This document shows, piece after piece, positions 45,885 through 56,019 of a stretch of 64,000 nt of DNA. A program made the position numbers and the translations under genes. This stretch comes from Argentina anserina (Eukaryota > Streptophyta > Magnoliopsida > Rosales > Rosaceae), in NCBI RefSeq assembly GCF_933775445.1, contig NC_065875.1:24427555-24491554 (forward strand), given 5' to 3'. Position 1 is the stretch's first letter, and each line of letters starts with the position of its first letter. The notes under the pieces were generated by a model. That model made no database searches, had not been told where the DNA came from, and saw only the letters and a program-made list of their open reading frames with translations.

Positions 45885-46703
45885 AATGACTTGTTAATTA
45901 GGAAGAGTAAAGCAAAATCGAACACACGTACTTTGGACTTTTGGAGAGAAATTTTCATGTACCAGAAGTTTAACCCCAGATAGCTAGCAATCGATGAACC
46001 AATTGACAGAGATGTAAGAGGGGCCGCGACCTAGATATAAATCCTAACAAAGCTAGGTCGACGTGATGTGTCTTCATGAGGTGTCTTTCCAATAAAAATT
46101 ATTAATCCTTGATTCTTAACGAACAGATCTAAGCCTTTTATTATATGATCAAAGAACTCAACTAAAAGCATAGTATTACACTTAATAGGGCTTTTGATAT
46201 AGGGACTTAGGGAGTAGAATGTGAGAGACGAGAAGTTGCGATCGTCATTGCTCTACTTCTCCAGCTCATGTTGAGGCCAATGGCCCTTGAAGATGTACGA
46301 ATATCTGAATTGAAAAACATAGATTTGGTAATAGATATGTATTGATATCAATTAGGCATCAAGCATAAATGTAGCGAACTCGGTCAGATGGGTCAGTGCC
46401 AGTGTGCCACGAGGCCCACGATTAAATGTAGCAACCTTGGATCCATATTCTATAATACAGTAGAGGCAGCAACAGTGGGCAAACTCGCATTAACATGATC
46501 AGGCGAGACTATTTCTCCTCAATCTCACTATTGTTTGAGAGTGATGGTACATAGAAAAAGTTGAGTACAATATCTTAATTCTTGCACCAAGCCAATAGAA
46601 ACACGCACTAAAAGAAATTAATTACAATACAACAAAATGAAAGGAAAAACAAAATTGCGTTTATTATTATTTGTGAAGAATGTTGATTGAATCGACCAAT
46701 ATA
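45885..46703. other. Intergenic between Copia element and second kelch-like gene
   Basis: AT-rich spacer and 3' flank of the minus-strand kelch-like gene. No supportable gene or repeat. Confidence 0.4.
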
Positions 46704-48845
46704 TCATGGAGCACTGGTGAAAGCCGAGGTAATTATAGGTCTATCGGCCGCAAACTGAAAAAAATCTGCAGCCTCAAGATCTGCGCAGAGTACTTCATTT
46801 CCAATTATGTCATTTGAGATGAAAACACGAAACACTGCTACACGCGCATGCCAAGATTTCATACTATCCTGCGCAGAATACACCAGCCACATACGGTCAC
46901 CGTCATATTTACCAAGAAAACAGTCGGAAATAAGTGAACAAGAGCTAAATATCTGTTGCAGCTCGTTTAGCACCGTCAGGTGTACGGGAATCCCATTCGG
47001 ATCCAAGTGATATGTAACAAGTTCTTGGCGCTTATAAGGTATGCCAATCAAAAATCCCTTGAATTCTGTCACAACCCTAAAACCCTCATCAAGAGTTGCA
47101 CTCATATTCTTGGCGTCCTCCCATTTCTGTTGGTGAGTATCAAAAATGTATGTACCACGGTTCTTCTTCTTCTTTTTCTTTGCCTCAGTGCGGATAATGA
47201 GCTTGTGGCCCCAAGAGAAGTAGTTACACACATAGGGCTCAATGTCACGTAATAATATTTGATAGCATGGAGGATGAGGAAGGTGTTTCCAAGATTGTTT
47301 GAGGGGATCAAAAACCTTAAAGAGTGGTGGATGATCATGATCATTTAGTTCTTCAGCGTCCCCCAAGTATGGTCTTTTTGCCAGAACATAAATCTTGTCA
47401 TCAAGAGTGGTAGTGATAGGAATGGTCTTGGTCCGTGGATCAATCAACCTGGGAATAGAACCTTCACATTGGCAGAGGGTGATAGAAGGACGACCTTCTT
47501 CTGTGTAATTGAAGGCATATATATCTAAGTTGGGCATTGCGAAACATCTCCCATGTGCATCACTATGGATTCTTCCATCAAGTCTTCGACCTCCAACCAG
47601 ATACACTTTTGATCCCACAATTATATGCCTCATTGTACTGGGAATTGTACTAGGGCAACCTTCTGGATATATATCTCGTACAACTCCAAATTTAGACATA
47701 AAAGTAGAGCTCCTCCTTTTGCAGAATTCAGTAATGTTTAGACAGCAAAGTCGATCGCCCATATTCAAGTACAAAAACCATTCTTTAGTTTTCAGATGGT
47801 ACATGGCAGAAGCTGAGTAAACTGGGGTGGTCTCCTCGGCACCTTGCAACTCAACAAAATCCGCAGCCTCAGTATCTAACGAAAACACCTCAATACCAGC
47901 ATGGTCATATGACATGGAAATTCGAAACACTGCCACCCCAATACAAGAAAATCCTTGGACGTTGTCCTTGCCATAATAGACCAACCACATCAGATTACCA
48001 TCACATTTACCCAAAAGCATCTCAGGGTTACTTAACAAAGGACGACGTGGAAACATTCCATTAACCTCGTGTAGCACCTGATGCCGCTGAGGCTTCCCCT
48101 TCACGTCCAACTTATAAGCAACAAGCTCAACTTTATTTTCTCTCGAACTCTGCCCAGAAATTAAAAAGCCATCATCAAATTCTACAGTAGCGCTAAAATT
48201 AAATGAGTAATCCCTATAACAATACGGTTCGCCCTTTGTAGAATCGACCCATCTCTCTTGGTGAGAGTCGAAAACGTCGGTTTGATGGTATGTATGAATC
48301 AAAAGCTTGTGACCATAAGAAACATCGTAGCACACACTACCCCTATCATCATTGTCGACGGGAGGCTGAGGTAGTTGTTTCCAGAATTCGTGAAAAGGAT
48401 CAAAAACCCAAAACAGTTGTTGCTCTTGATCTCTGCCGACTCTGCGGAATGAATATCCCGGCACTCCAAGAACATAAATTTTCTCCTCGAGGGTGAACAC
48501 TATAGGGTGATTACCATCCATCAACCTGGGTGCGGCAGTTTTGTCGCATATACGGAAGGATTTACGTTCATCAGTGGGATCAAAAGAATAAACATTCGAT
48601 TCACAACTTCCATCCCCGCGGTGGTTCTCGATCATCATATACAGCTTGGAATTAAGAACAGTCATACAATCTATTTTTCTGTTACGAAGATTTTCACCTG
48701 GACGATGGCGGTTTGGATAATTCAAAACTGGAACTACTTCAAACTTAGGCTTGGAGGAGTGCCTTTCGACGAACTCTTTGAGATTTAGGCCAAAAAGTCG
48801 GTCGTTCATATTCAAGTACAAAATCATATCCTTCTTCATCGACAT
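46704..48845 (-). CDS. Two-domain kelch/galactose-oxidase-like protein (internal tandem duplication)
   Basis: A single exon of 713 residues contains two copies of the domain seen once in the gene at 36747-38003. Copy one starts KKDMILYLNMNDRLFGLNL; copy two starts near residue 350 with KTKEWFLYLNMGDRLCCLNI. Each then shows the same order of marks: VLNSKLYMMIE / IVGSKVYLVGG, VFTLEEKIYVLG / TTTLDDKIYVLAKRPY, FWVFDPFHEFWKQLPQPP / LFKVFDPLKQSWKHLPHPP, VDVFDSHQERW-like / YIFDTHQQKWEDA, GNLMWLVYYG / GDRMWLVYSA. The junction is seamless with no intron or stop, so unequal crossing-over between tandem copies of an intronless gene is likely. A run of lysines (KKKKKKNRG) near residue 565 is low-complexity. 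No F-box is seen. Function unknown. Confidence 0.82.
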   Translation of the reverse strand: MSMKKDMILYLNMNDRLFGLNLKEFVERHSSKPKFEVVPVLNYPNRHRPGENLRNRKIDCMTVLNSKLYMMIENHRGDGSCESNVYSFDPTDERKSFRICDKTAAPRLMDGNHPIVFTLEEKIYVLGVPGYSFRRVGRDQEQQLFWVFDPFHEFWKQLPQPPVDNDDRGSVCYDVSYGHKLLIHTYHQTDVFDSHQERWVDSTKGEPYCYRDYSFNFSATVEFDDGFLISGQSSRENKVELVAYKLDVKGKPQRHQVLHEVNGMFPRRPLLSNPEMLLGKCDGNLMWLVYYGKDNVQGFSCIGVAVFRISMSYDHAGIEVFSLDTEAADFVELQGAEETTPVYSASAMYHLKTKEWFLYLNMGDRLCCLNITEFCKRRSSTFMSKFGVVRDIYPEGCPSTIPSTMRHIIVGSKVYLVGGRRLDGRIHSDAHGRCFAMPNLDIYAFNYTEEGRPSITLCQCEGSIPRLIDPRTKTIPITTTLDDKIYVLAKRPYLGDAEELNDHDHPPLFKVFDPLKQSWKHLPHPPCYQILLRDIEPYVCNYFSWGHKLIIRTEAKKKKKKNRGTYIFDTHQQKWEDAKNMSATLDEGFRVVTEFKGFLIGIPYKRQELVTYHLDPNGIPVHLTVLNELQQIFSSCSLISDCFLGKYDGDRMWLVYSAQDSMKSWHARVAVFRVFISNDIIGNEVLCADLEAADFFQFAADRPIITSAFTSAP

Positions 48846-48927
48846 GTTTCAGTGTTGGAATAGATGACAAAGGAGTGTTTTGATCATTAAAGTTTGGTGT
48901 AAGGTTTGTCAAGGATGGCCCCCCTCA

Positions 48928-48935
48928 CTTATATA
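48928..48935 (-). promoter_or_regulatory. Candidate TATA box of the two-domain kelch-like gene
   Basis: On the minus strand the sequence reads AAGTATATAAGTGAGGGG, placing TATATAAG about 85 bases upstream of the ATG at 48845. Confidence 0.6.
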
Positions 48936-49298
48936 CTTAGTCGAAGTATTGTTTATTATTTCTTTTTGCAAAGCGATATATTAAATAATTATCTAACAAA
49001 TAAAATACTATTAAGCATTCTAAATCAGAGATGGATTTGGAGATAAAATCCTCTACCAGCAACTTCGAATTATACGTGCAGATCTGGAGTAACAAATTAA
49101 AGATTCCCAATCATATAGGAAAATCAAATATCTCTTCCTGCCAAAATAATCTCCGAACAATCTATCTAATAAATAAATCACCTTTGCATAGGGATCCTTG
49201 ATTCCTTGTACAACCCACTACAAATCAAAAATATAGGAGAGATCTGAATCATAGTGAGGTCACGGAGGAGTCCAACTTCTTCCCAACCCTAACCCATG
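48936..49298. other. Intergenic upstream of the two-domain kelch-like gene
   Basis: AT-rich sequence ending at the outer solo LTR. No gene is seen. Confidence 0.4.
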
Positions 49299-51149
49299 TG
49301 TCATGATCCCGAAATTCGAATATGAAACTCGACTTTAAAGTTATGAAAAACTCTAAAATAATCTTAATAAATCGAAATCATTTTATTCGTCACAGCGGAT
49401 CATTACTGAGTTCATGGTACAACTCAGTCGAATTGATTATTACAAACTAAATTTATAATTCAAACATTATACCAAATGGAAATGTAAAAATCCTTTAAAT
49501 CCTCACCACAAGATAAAATAAGACAACTTCGAAGTCTTCAGAGTCGTCCGTCGATTCCGCTAATCCACACATGCGGAACCATCCCCTACATCATCGAATA
49601 AGTGCACCGGGACTGCAAAACACAAACTCGGTAAGCTTTGCAGCTCGTATGAATAAAACAACAAGATAACATGTATAGTAATACGAGAATAAATATGGAA
49701 ACATCCAATTATGAATGTACTCATGAGTCAAAGGACGACCCATCTAATTGTCTAATAATATTTGAAAATATAAGTGCTCATGAGAAATCAGACAACTCAT
49801 CTGTTTACCCAATTATCACATGTTATAATACGGGTACTCATGAGACCCAGGTACTCATCTGTTACCCCACATGCAGTACACCGCCGGGCATTGGGGAACC
49901 CATTTGTTACCTCTCATGTCAGTACACCGGCAGACAGACTAGAGCTCTAACTGTATCGCAACTGTCGCCCGGCCAATGCTAGGTTCCGACATGCCAACAC
50001 GTCTGAAGACCACAAAAACGTTTTAACATAACTCAAGTTAAAACCACGTACAAAACAATCATCACATGTTATTGTACAAAATCAAGTGACATGCTCAAAT
50101 AAATAAATATCAATGCTCCAAATGAACTTATTTTGTAAGCGGTAATATGACAGTATAAAATATAGCAACCCATATATATGTATCGATTTTACCAATTATA
50201 CACACACACAACCCATTATATCATATACGTATCCTTGTTCAATCATTTTTAATAAGTGTAATTATGAATCTCCGCTAAGGGTAGATTTGTCATTTTGAGA
50301 TTTTACTCACCTTATGATAATGAGCGTAATTTCCACAATTCTGCAACTTAATCCTCTACTTGTTGTGTCAATTACCTAGATTGCATAAGATGTTATTAGA
50401 AACGTTGCGTAAAATCTCAAATGCCGAAACAGTACCAATGTTTTACTGTTAAGCAATTTTCGGTTTTTACGTAATTATTGTTCACGTATATACTATTCAC
50501 ATATTTCTGTACAAGTACATACTATTTACATATTCATGTACGAGTACATACTATTTATATATTCTTGTACGAGTACATACTATTCATGTATTCATGTACA
50601 TCCATGTACTATTCCATCGTAAATACTGTCTCAGTAAATAATAATTACTTATTTACCCTTCAGAAATTATTTTACAATTACGGTATGTAAAATAATTTTA
50701 CATTCACCGTACGTAAAATAATTTTGCATTTTATGTACGTAAAATAATTTTACATTCACCGCACAGAAAATCACTTTTTTACAAAAAAAAATTATTGTTC
50801 ACGCGCCACCTTCGGCGATCTCGCGTGGCGCTCACGCGCCTCTCCACAGTGGCAACGCGTGGAGCTCACGGGCCGCTCGAACTGGCACGCGTGGCTTGCC
50901 CACCGCCGCCCAAAACCCCTCATTTCCTTCCCTTCTTCCCTTCCACGGCCCAAGGCCTCCTCCTGCACCCCGCACCCTCTCTCACGCGCCGCCTAAGGCG
51001 GCGGTTCTCCCTATTTCTCCTCCTCCTCGCCCTCCTCCGATTCTCCTAAAAAACTCCACAAATTCACAACAATTTATCTCAATCAATCAAATCAACTAAC
51101 CTTTACCTAATTCGAGCCTTGGAACTACCAAATTGTCGCCGAAGGAGCT

Positions 51150-53248
51150 TGTAATAACCCGATTTTTCGGAAAAATTTATTGAATTGTTTTAAATTATAA
51201 AGTTTGTGAAATTCATTAAACGTGTTTGTTTCGCTTTGCGACGTCGGAAATCGAAAACGGAACCGATATCGGAAATGTGATTTAGAAAAACGTTACGTTT
51301 CCGCGACGTGAGAGTCGACTTTTACTCCGTCACCCGTTTGTGAAAACTTCCTTCACGAAAGTTGTAGAGCTAGTTGTTACGAGTTTGTAGACACGTCACA
51401 CGTTCTAATCGGACGTCATACGTGAAAGTTATTGACGACGGAAGTTAGTTTCTGATTTTGGAAGTGGGTATAAAAGGAAATTTTTGAAGAGTAGGGTTTC
51501 CATTTTCAGAAACCCTTTCTCTCTCACCTCACCCGCTTCCCTCTTCCTTCTCTCTCCCCGATTTCTCTCTCTCTCCCTCAGAAAAATCCACCTCCGGCGA
51601 TCTCCTTCTCCGGTCGTCCGTGTCTCTCATCGCCTCGCCTCGCTCAAAAGCATCGCGCGACCCTCCGCAGTCGACCCCGAGCGAGACACGCCATCCCACG
51701 CCACGTCAGAGCTCCACCAGCAACTCCAAGAATCGGCACAAACTGCCTCCATCCTAGGTGCTTGTCCGGCGACTCTCCGGTGCATCCAAGGCACGGAATT
51801 GGTAAGGGTTTGCTTGATTTGTTGGTTTTGTTTGTGGATTTGAGGCGTTTTGGTGGAAGATCGGAAGAGGAGGAGGAGGAGGAGGGGAGGATACCGCCGC
51901 CATAGGCGGCGTGTGGGTGCGTGGAGGAGGTAAGAGGCGGCAGGAGGCCGTGGAGGAGGAGAGGAAGGAAAAAGGAGAGGTTTTGGGGCGGTAGTGGCGT
52001 GCTACGCGCCGGTCTTAGAGTCAGCGCGTGGGCCCCACACGCTGCCACAGTGAGTAGCGCGTGAGCGCCACGCACCAGAGGTGGCGCGTGAACAGTAATT
52101 TTGTAAAAACCAGAAATTGCTGAATAGTAAAATATTATTACTGTTTCGGCATTTAAGGTTTTACATAATGATTCTAAATTCACTTCTTATCTTTTTTAGG
52201 TGATCGATACTTCAAGTAAAGGATTTACATTCGGAAACGTGAAAATTAAGCTCGAGATTATAAAGTGAGTAAAATCTCACATTTTAGAATCTACCCTTGT
52301 GGAGATTCAGGATTATGCTGAATTATAAAGAATGAAATATGACATGTATATGATATAGTGGAATGTGTTTTGTCTTCGGATGTGTTTATGTCTTCGGACG
52401 TGTTTATGTCTTCAGACGTGTTTTTTTTATCTTCGGGCGTGTCTATGTCTTCATACGTGTTTATGTCTTCAGACCAGTCTTTGGACGTGTTGGCATGTCG
52501 GAACCTAGCCTTGGCTGGGCGAAAGTTGCGATACAGTTAGAGGTCTAGTCTGTCTGCCGGGGTACTGCATAAGAGGTAACAGTTGTGTTATCGGCTTATG
52601 AGTACCCATATTTTTGATATTGGGTAACATGTGGTTGTCCAATGTCGGCGGCGTACTACATGAGGGGTAATGGAGATGTACCAGCGCTCATGAATACCCG
52701 TATTATAAATGCATTTGGGTAAACAGAGGGGTTGCCCAACTTCTCATGAGCATATATATTTTCACATTATTAGACAACCAGATGGGCCGTCTAATGAGTC
52801 ATGAGTGCATTTATAATTGATGTTTTGTGGATTTTCGTATATATTTTTATGCGAGTTGTATTTGTTGTTTTACTCATACGACCTGCAAAGCTTACCGGGT
52901 TTGTGTTTACAATCCTGGTGCACCTATTTGATGGTATAGGGGATAATTCCGCATGTGTCGATTAGTGGAAATCGACGGACCACTATGAGGACTCGAAGTT
53001 GTTTTTATCTTATTTTGTAGTGAGGATTTGTGTGGATTTATTTGAGGATTTTGTGAGAATTTTTACATTTCCATTATAATGTCGAATTATAAATTTGGTT
53101 TGTAATAATCGATTGGACTGAGTTGTATTTTAAACTCAGTAATGATCCGTTGTGACCTTAAACCGATTTTGATTTTATTGAGATTATTTTAGAGTTTTTC
53201 ATGACTACAAAATTTGAGTTTCATACTCGAAAATTTGGGGTCGTGATA
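51150..53248 (+). mobile_element. Inner solo LTR (plus orientation), 2,099 bases
   Basis: Starts TGTAATAACCCG and ends GGGGTCGTGATA, flanked by exact GAGCT duplications (51145-51149 and 53249-53253). It lies head-on inside the outer LTR of the same family. A TATA box (TATAAAA, 51469-51475) is present. Its terminal CA has become TA. The short frames inside (for example 51484-51843) are low-complexity and are not genes. Confidence 0.9.
52363..52494 (+). repeat. 18-base minisatellite in the inner LTR
   Basis: About seven imperfect copies of GTGTTTATGTCTTCGGAC, some with CAGAC or GGGC variants and one with a T-run. The same word appears only once or twice in the 38.8 kb copy (near 41000 and 41080), so the array expanded in this copy. 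Confidence 0.85.
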
Positions 53249-54059
53249 GAGCTTGAGATGACGGCGGAGTCGAGTTTGAGCAGAGGTGAGGCGACGCGCA
53301 AATTCGATCTCTAATTTTTTCGCATATGGCACTGGGGGTGAGGATCGGCGTCGAGATGCTATCCTTCGAGCGCTTGCGTCGCCGGAGATGAGAATCGTCA
53401 GCGTTGCAGATCGATGGAGGAGTTTCGGCGTGGCGAATGATGGCAAGTGAGGACATGTCCTGCTTAGGGTTTGCTGCGGTCGGGCTTGCGGAGGTCGTGG
53501 GAGTGGCGGTGAGAGCCACAGAGGCCAAGGTGTGGGATCTCCGGAGGCGATTTGAGAGAGGGGGAGTCGGGGAGAGAGAGAGAAAAAAGAGAGAGAGAAG
53601 GAGGGAGGCGGGTGAGGGCTTTCCGAAAATGGAAACTCTAATCTTTAAAATTCCTTTTTTATAACCTCTTCTAAAATCGGAAACTAACTTCAGTCGTTAA
53701 TAACTTTCACGTATGACGTCCGATTAGAATGCGTGATGAGTCCACGAACTCGTATCGACGAGCTCTACAACTTTCGTGAAGGAAAATTTCGGAAACGAGC
53801 GACGGAGAAAAAGTCGATTCTCACGTTTTTCTGATTTAAATTTCCGAATGCGGTTCCGTTTCAATTTGACATAGTCATGAATTGAAAAAAATACATGATT
53901 TAAAGACTTCACAAGTTTTAAAAATACCACCGAATCCTTACAAATTGACCCTGAAAATCAGGTTATTACACCATGTGTACAGGTTCTTAGGGATATATCA
54001 AACGTACAACCCCACATGAGGATTTTAATTAATTTTGTAAAAAGTTGTACTTTCTAATA

Positions 54060-55330
54060 TATTTTTTTAAGAAAGACATTAAATTATATTGAACAACCAA
54101 AGAAAATACATGGGGAGATGCAATATCATCGAAATAAAGCTAAACAAAACAAAATACACAAGTGCATTTGTAAAAACAATAAAAGATAACAAGATGCATA
54201 TGAACATCTTAAGGTGACTATAACCAGATAACCAGATGTCACACGACATCGTTGCACTGCATAAATTAAAGCATTGATAGTTTTGAAAAAAAACCTTAGC
54301 CAGAACCGTAACCGTAACCGTAACAGGACCGCTCTAAATGGTGTGAAAGGAACATGATATGCGACCCGAGAGACACAGAGGCAATCGAGGGTGTACTCCC
54401 CTTGAGATACGTACTTGTAACCGTACAACCACGAGACATTCCCTCGTGATGTTAGCAACCGAACTCCAAGTAACCAGAACTAAGGAATTGGGCAAACAGA
54501 AGCCCACAATTGCCAACCACCAGGGTTCCAAATCCGAGCCCAACAGTGAATGGGCCTCAAAGACCAAGCATCAACTAGGCCCAAATTGACCAAAGCCCAA
54601 ATTGGAGCACCCAAACTACTATGGGAACCCAACCCGGATCTACAACCCACGGAAACTCATGCTTCCAACCGACGGCCACCACTTGCGTCCTCGCCCGGCA
54701 ACCCAACCATTACCAGAGAAATCAGGATCTTGACCCTAGTGCAGGCCGACACCCATACTCGTCGGTGACCGACACCTGCAACCCGGGACGACAGCCCCAC
54801 CGTCGCCAAAGGCCGCCCTGCACCACCGAACCACCCTTAAACCTGATGAGACGGTAAGATGCAACACATATAGAATCACTAGCAACCCGATTTGATCGCA
54901 GCAACCCCGCACAGGTGCACCCAAGCCCAACCGGCCACAACCATGAATATATCGCACCACCACCAGATCGTGCTTCCCGACGCCACAAGACTATTGCTGA
55001 AGACCAAGGAGGTGAACCCGGGTCCCAGATTTGGCGCTTGAAGCTTGCCTCCGACGTTGTCACATCCCGATCGAAATTCTCTGATCTACAAACACCACAC
55101 AGAGCAAACCTCTGTTCCCTCTACCACTCGTGGCCGCCTTTGAACCCCAAAGAACGATCTAAATTGTGACGCCAACTTCGACCTCCCGGAAGGATGAATC
55201 GATGACAGTCGAACTTATTGTGAACGACACTAGGATCGAAAAGGACGCCAATCAAGACGAAGAGGCGGGGCCAGAGTGGACGGGAAACCAATGGAGAAGC
55301 CGTCGCATGCCCAACCCTAGAAAGCACTGC
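54060..55330 (-). mobile_element. Probable non-autonomous LINE-like retroposed element
   Basis: Read on the minus strand, the unit starts in a G/T-rich region with GGGTTGGGCATGCGACGG, has scattered GGGCTTGG and GGGCCT words, and ends TTTAATGTCTTTC followed by TTAAAAAAATA, the form of a plant LINE 3' end with A-tail. It has no reverse transcriptase. Short frames on both strands reflect base composition. No target duplication could be confirmed. It may be a LINE leader joined to a LINE tail, or a Sadhu-like non-coding retroposon; both are guesses. Confidence 0.4.
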
Positions 55331-55444
55331 TAAGTCTTTTCATTTAGCGTTTTTCTTATTTTATTCTTCTTTATTATTATTTTTTTCTATTCTTCATTGT
55401 TATGCTTTCCTCACTCTCAATTTGACTTTTTCTTTAAATACGGC

Positions 55445-56015
55445 ACGATTAAGCTAAAGGAATCACGTACCTCATGGCCAAATTGGGCTACGGAAATCAT
55501 CTCATGACCAAATTGTGATGATGGAATCACCTCATGGCCAAATTGAGTTGCGAGATTTAGTGGAATTGGAGTGATTATCCGTGATGAGTTGAGTGAAGTT
55601 GCGGCTGGTACTTGCTTTCCTTGCAACACTAACTCGGTCACTGAGGCAGAGGCTACTGCCATCCTCCATGGCATTGACCTGGCTGCGGAGAAACAACTTC
55701 ATCAGTTGTAATGGAATCTGATTCTCTTGAGGTTATAAATGAGATCAAGTTGAAACATATGAGAGTAGATTGGAGGACTCACCTGATTGTTCAACAGATT
55801 AGAGCTCGGAGCTCTTGCTTCTTGGAGGTTAAATGGGATTGGATTCCCAGAGAAGCCAATCGACTAGATCAAGTTTGTATTGCTGTATTGGGATCTTTCA
55901 TTGGGCTTTTGGGCTGGTCCCTAGAATGAAAAATTCATTACCAAAAAACAAATTGAGTTGCAAGAATTACCTCATGACCAAACTGCGCTGCGGGAATCGC
56001 CTCATGTCCAGGCTC
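55445..56015. repeat. Interrupted minisatellite, ~29-base units
   Basis: Units of the form GGAATCACCTCATGGCCAAA with variable ending (TTGGGCTACG, TTGTGATGAT, TTGAGTTGC, CTGCGCTGCG) occur at 55458-55551 and again at 55949-56010. Between them lies the LINE fragment, which therefore inserted into a short existing array. Confidence 0.8.
55552..55948 (+). mobile_element. 5'-truncated LINE: RNase H-like tail with 13-bp target duplication
   Basis: A 397-base insert is bounded by CAAATTGAGTTGC at 55539-55551 and 55949-55961. It encodes GIGVIIRDELSEVAAGTCF, then EAEATAILHGIDLAAE, and after a one-base frame break VMESDSLEVINEI and WDWIPREANRLDQV, i.e. the RVT_3 RNase H-like domain of plant LINEs (D, E, D pattern). 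It ends CATTACCAAAAAA, an A-tail. Because the flanks are themselves repeat units, the duplication might partly reflect the array. Confidence 0.75.
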
Positions 56016-56019
56016 CAGC

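Larger units (their letters stand above)
49299..53970 (-). mobile_element. Outer solo LTR (minus orientation), split by a second LTR
   Basis: On the plus strand the unit opens TGTCATGATCCC (complement of an LTR 3' end) and closes CAGGTTATTACA (complement of TGTAATAACCTG). Exact 5-base duplications CCATG flank it (49294-49298 and 53971-53975). Without the inserted LTR and its duplication it would be about 2.57 kb. The left part carries the complement of the AAGCTTACCGGG block near 49630, the right part the complement of the CCTTCACGAAAGTTGTAGAG block near 53770. No coding domain is present. Confidence 0.9.

Noticed and set aside
38481..45889. Target duplication for the Copia element (ACGAC / ATGAC)
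   Set aside because: One mismatch, and on the right it does not directly follow the expected LTR end, so it is not counted as evidence.
51484..51843. 119-codon frame in the inner LTR
   Set aside because: Composed of pyrimidine-rich, Ser/Leu/Arg-biased sequence downstream of the LTR TATA box; no domain and no match in the other copies' frames.
49299..53970. Reading the block as one element with inverted terminal repeats
   Set aside because: Distinct target duplications (CCATG outside, GAGCT inside) and opposite LTR polarity show two successive insertions.
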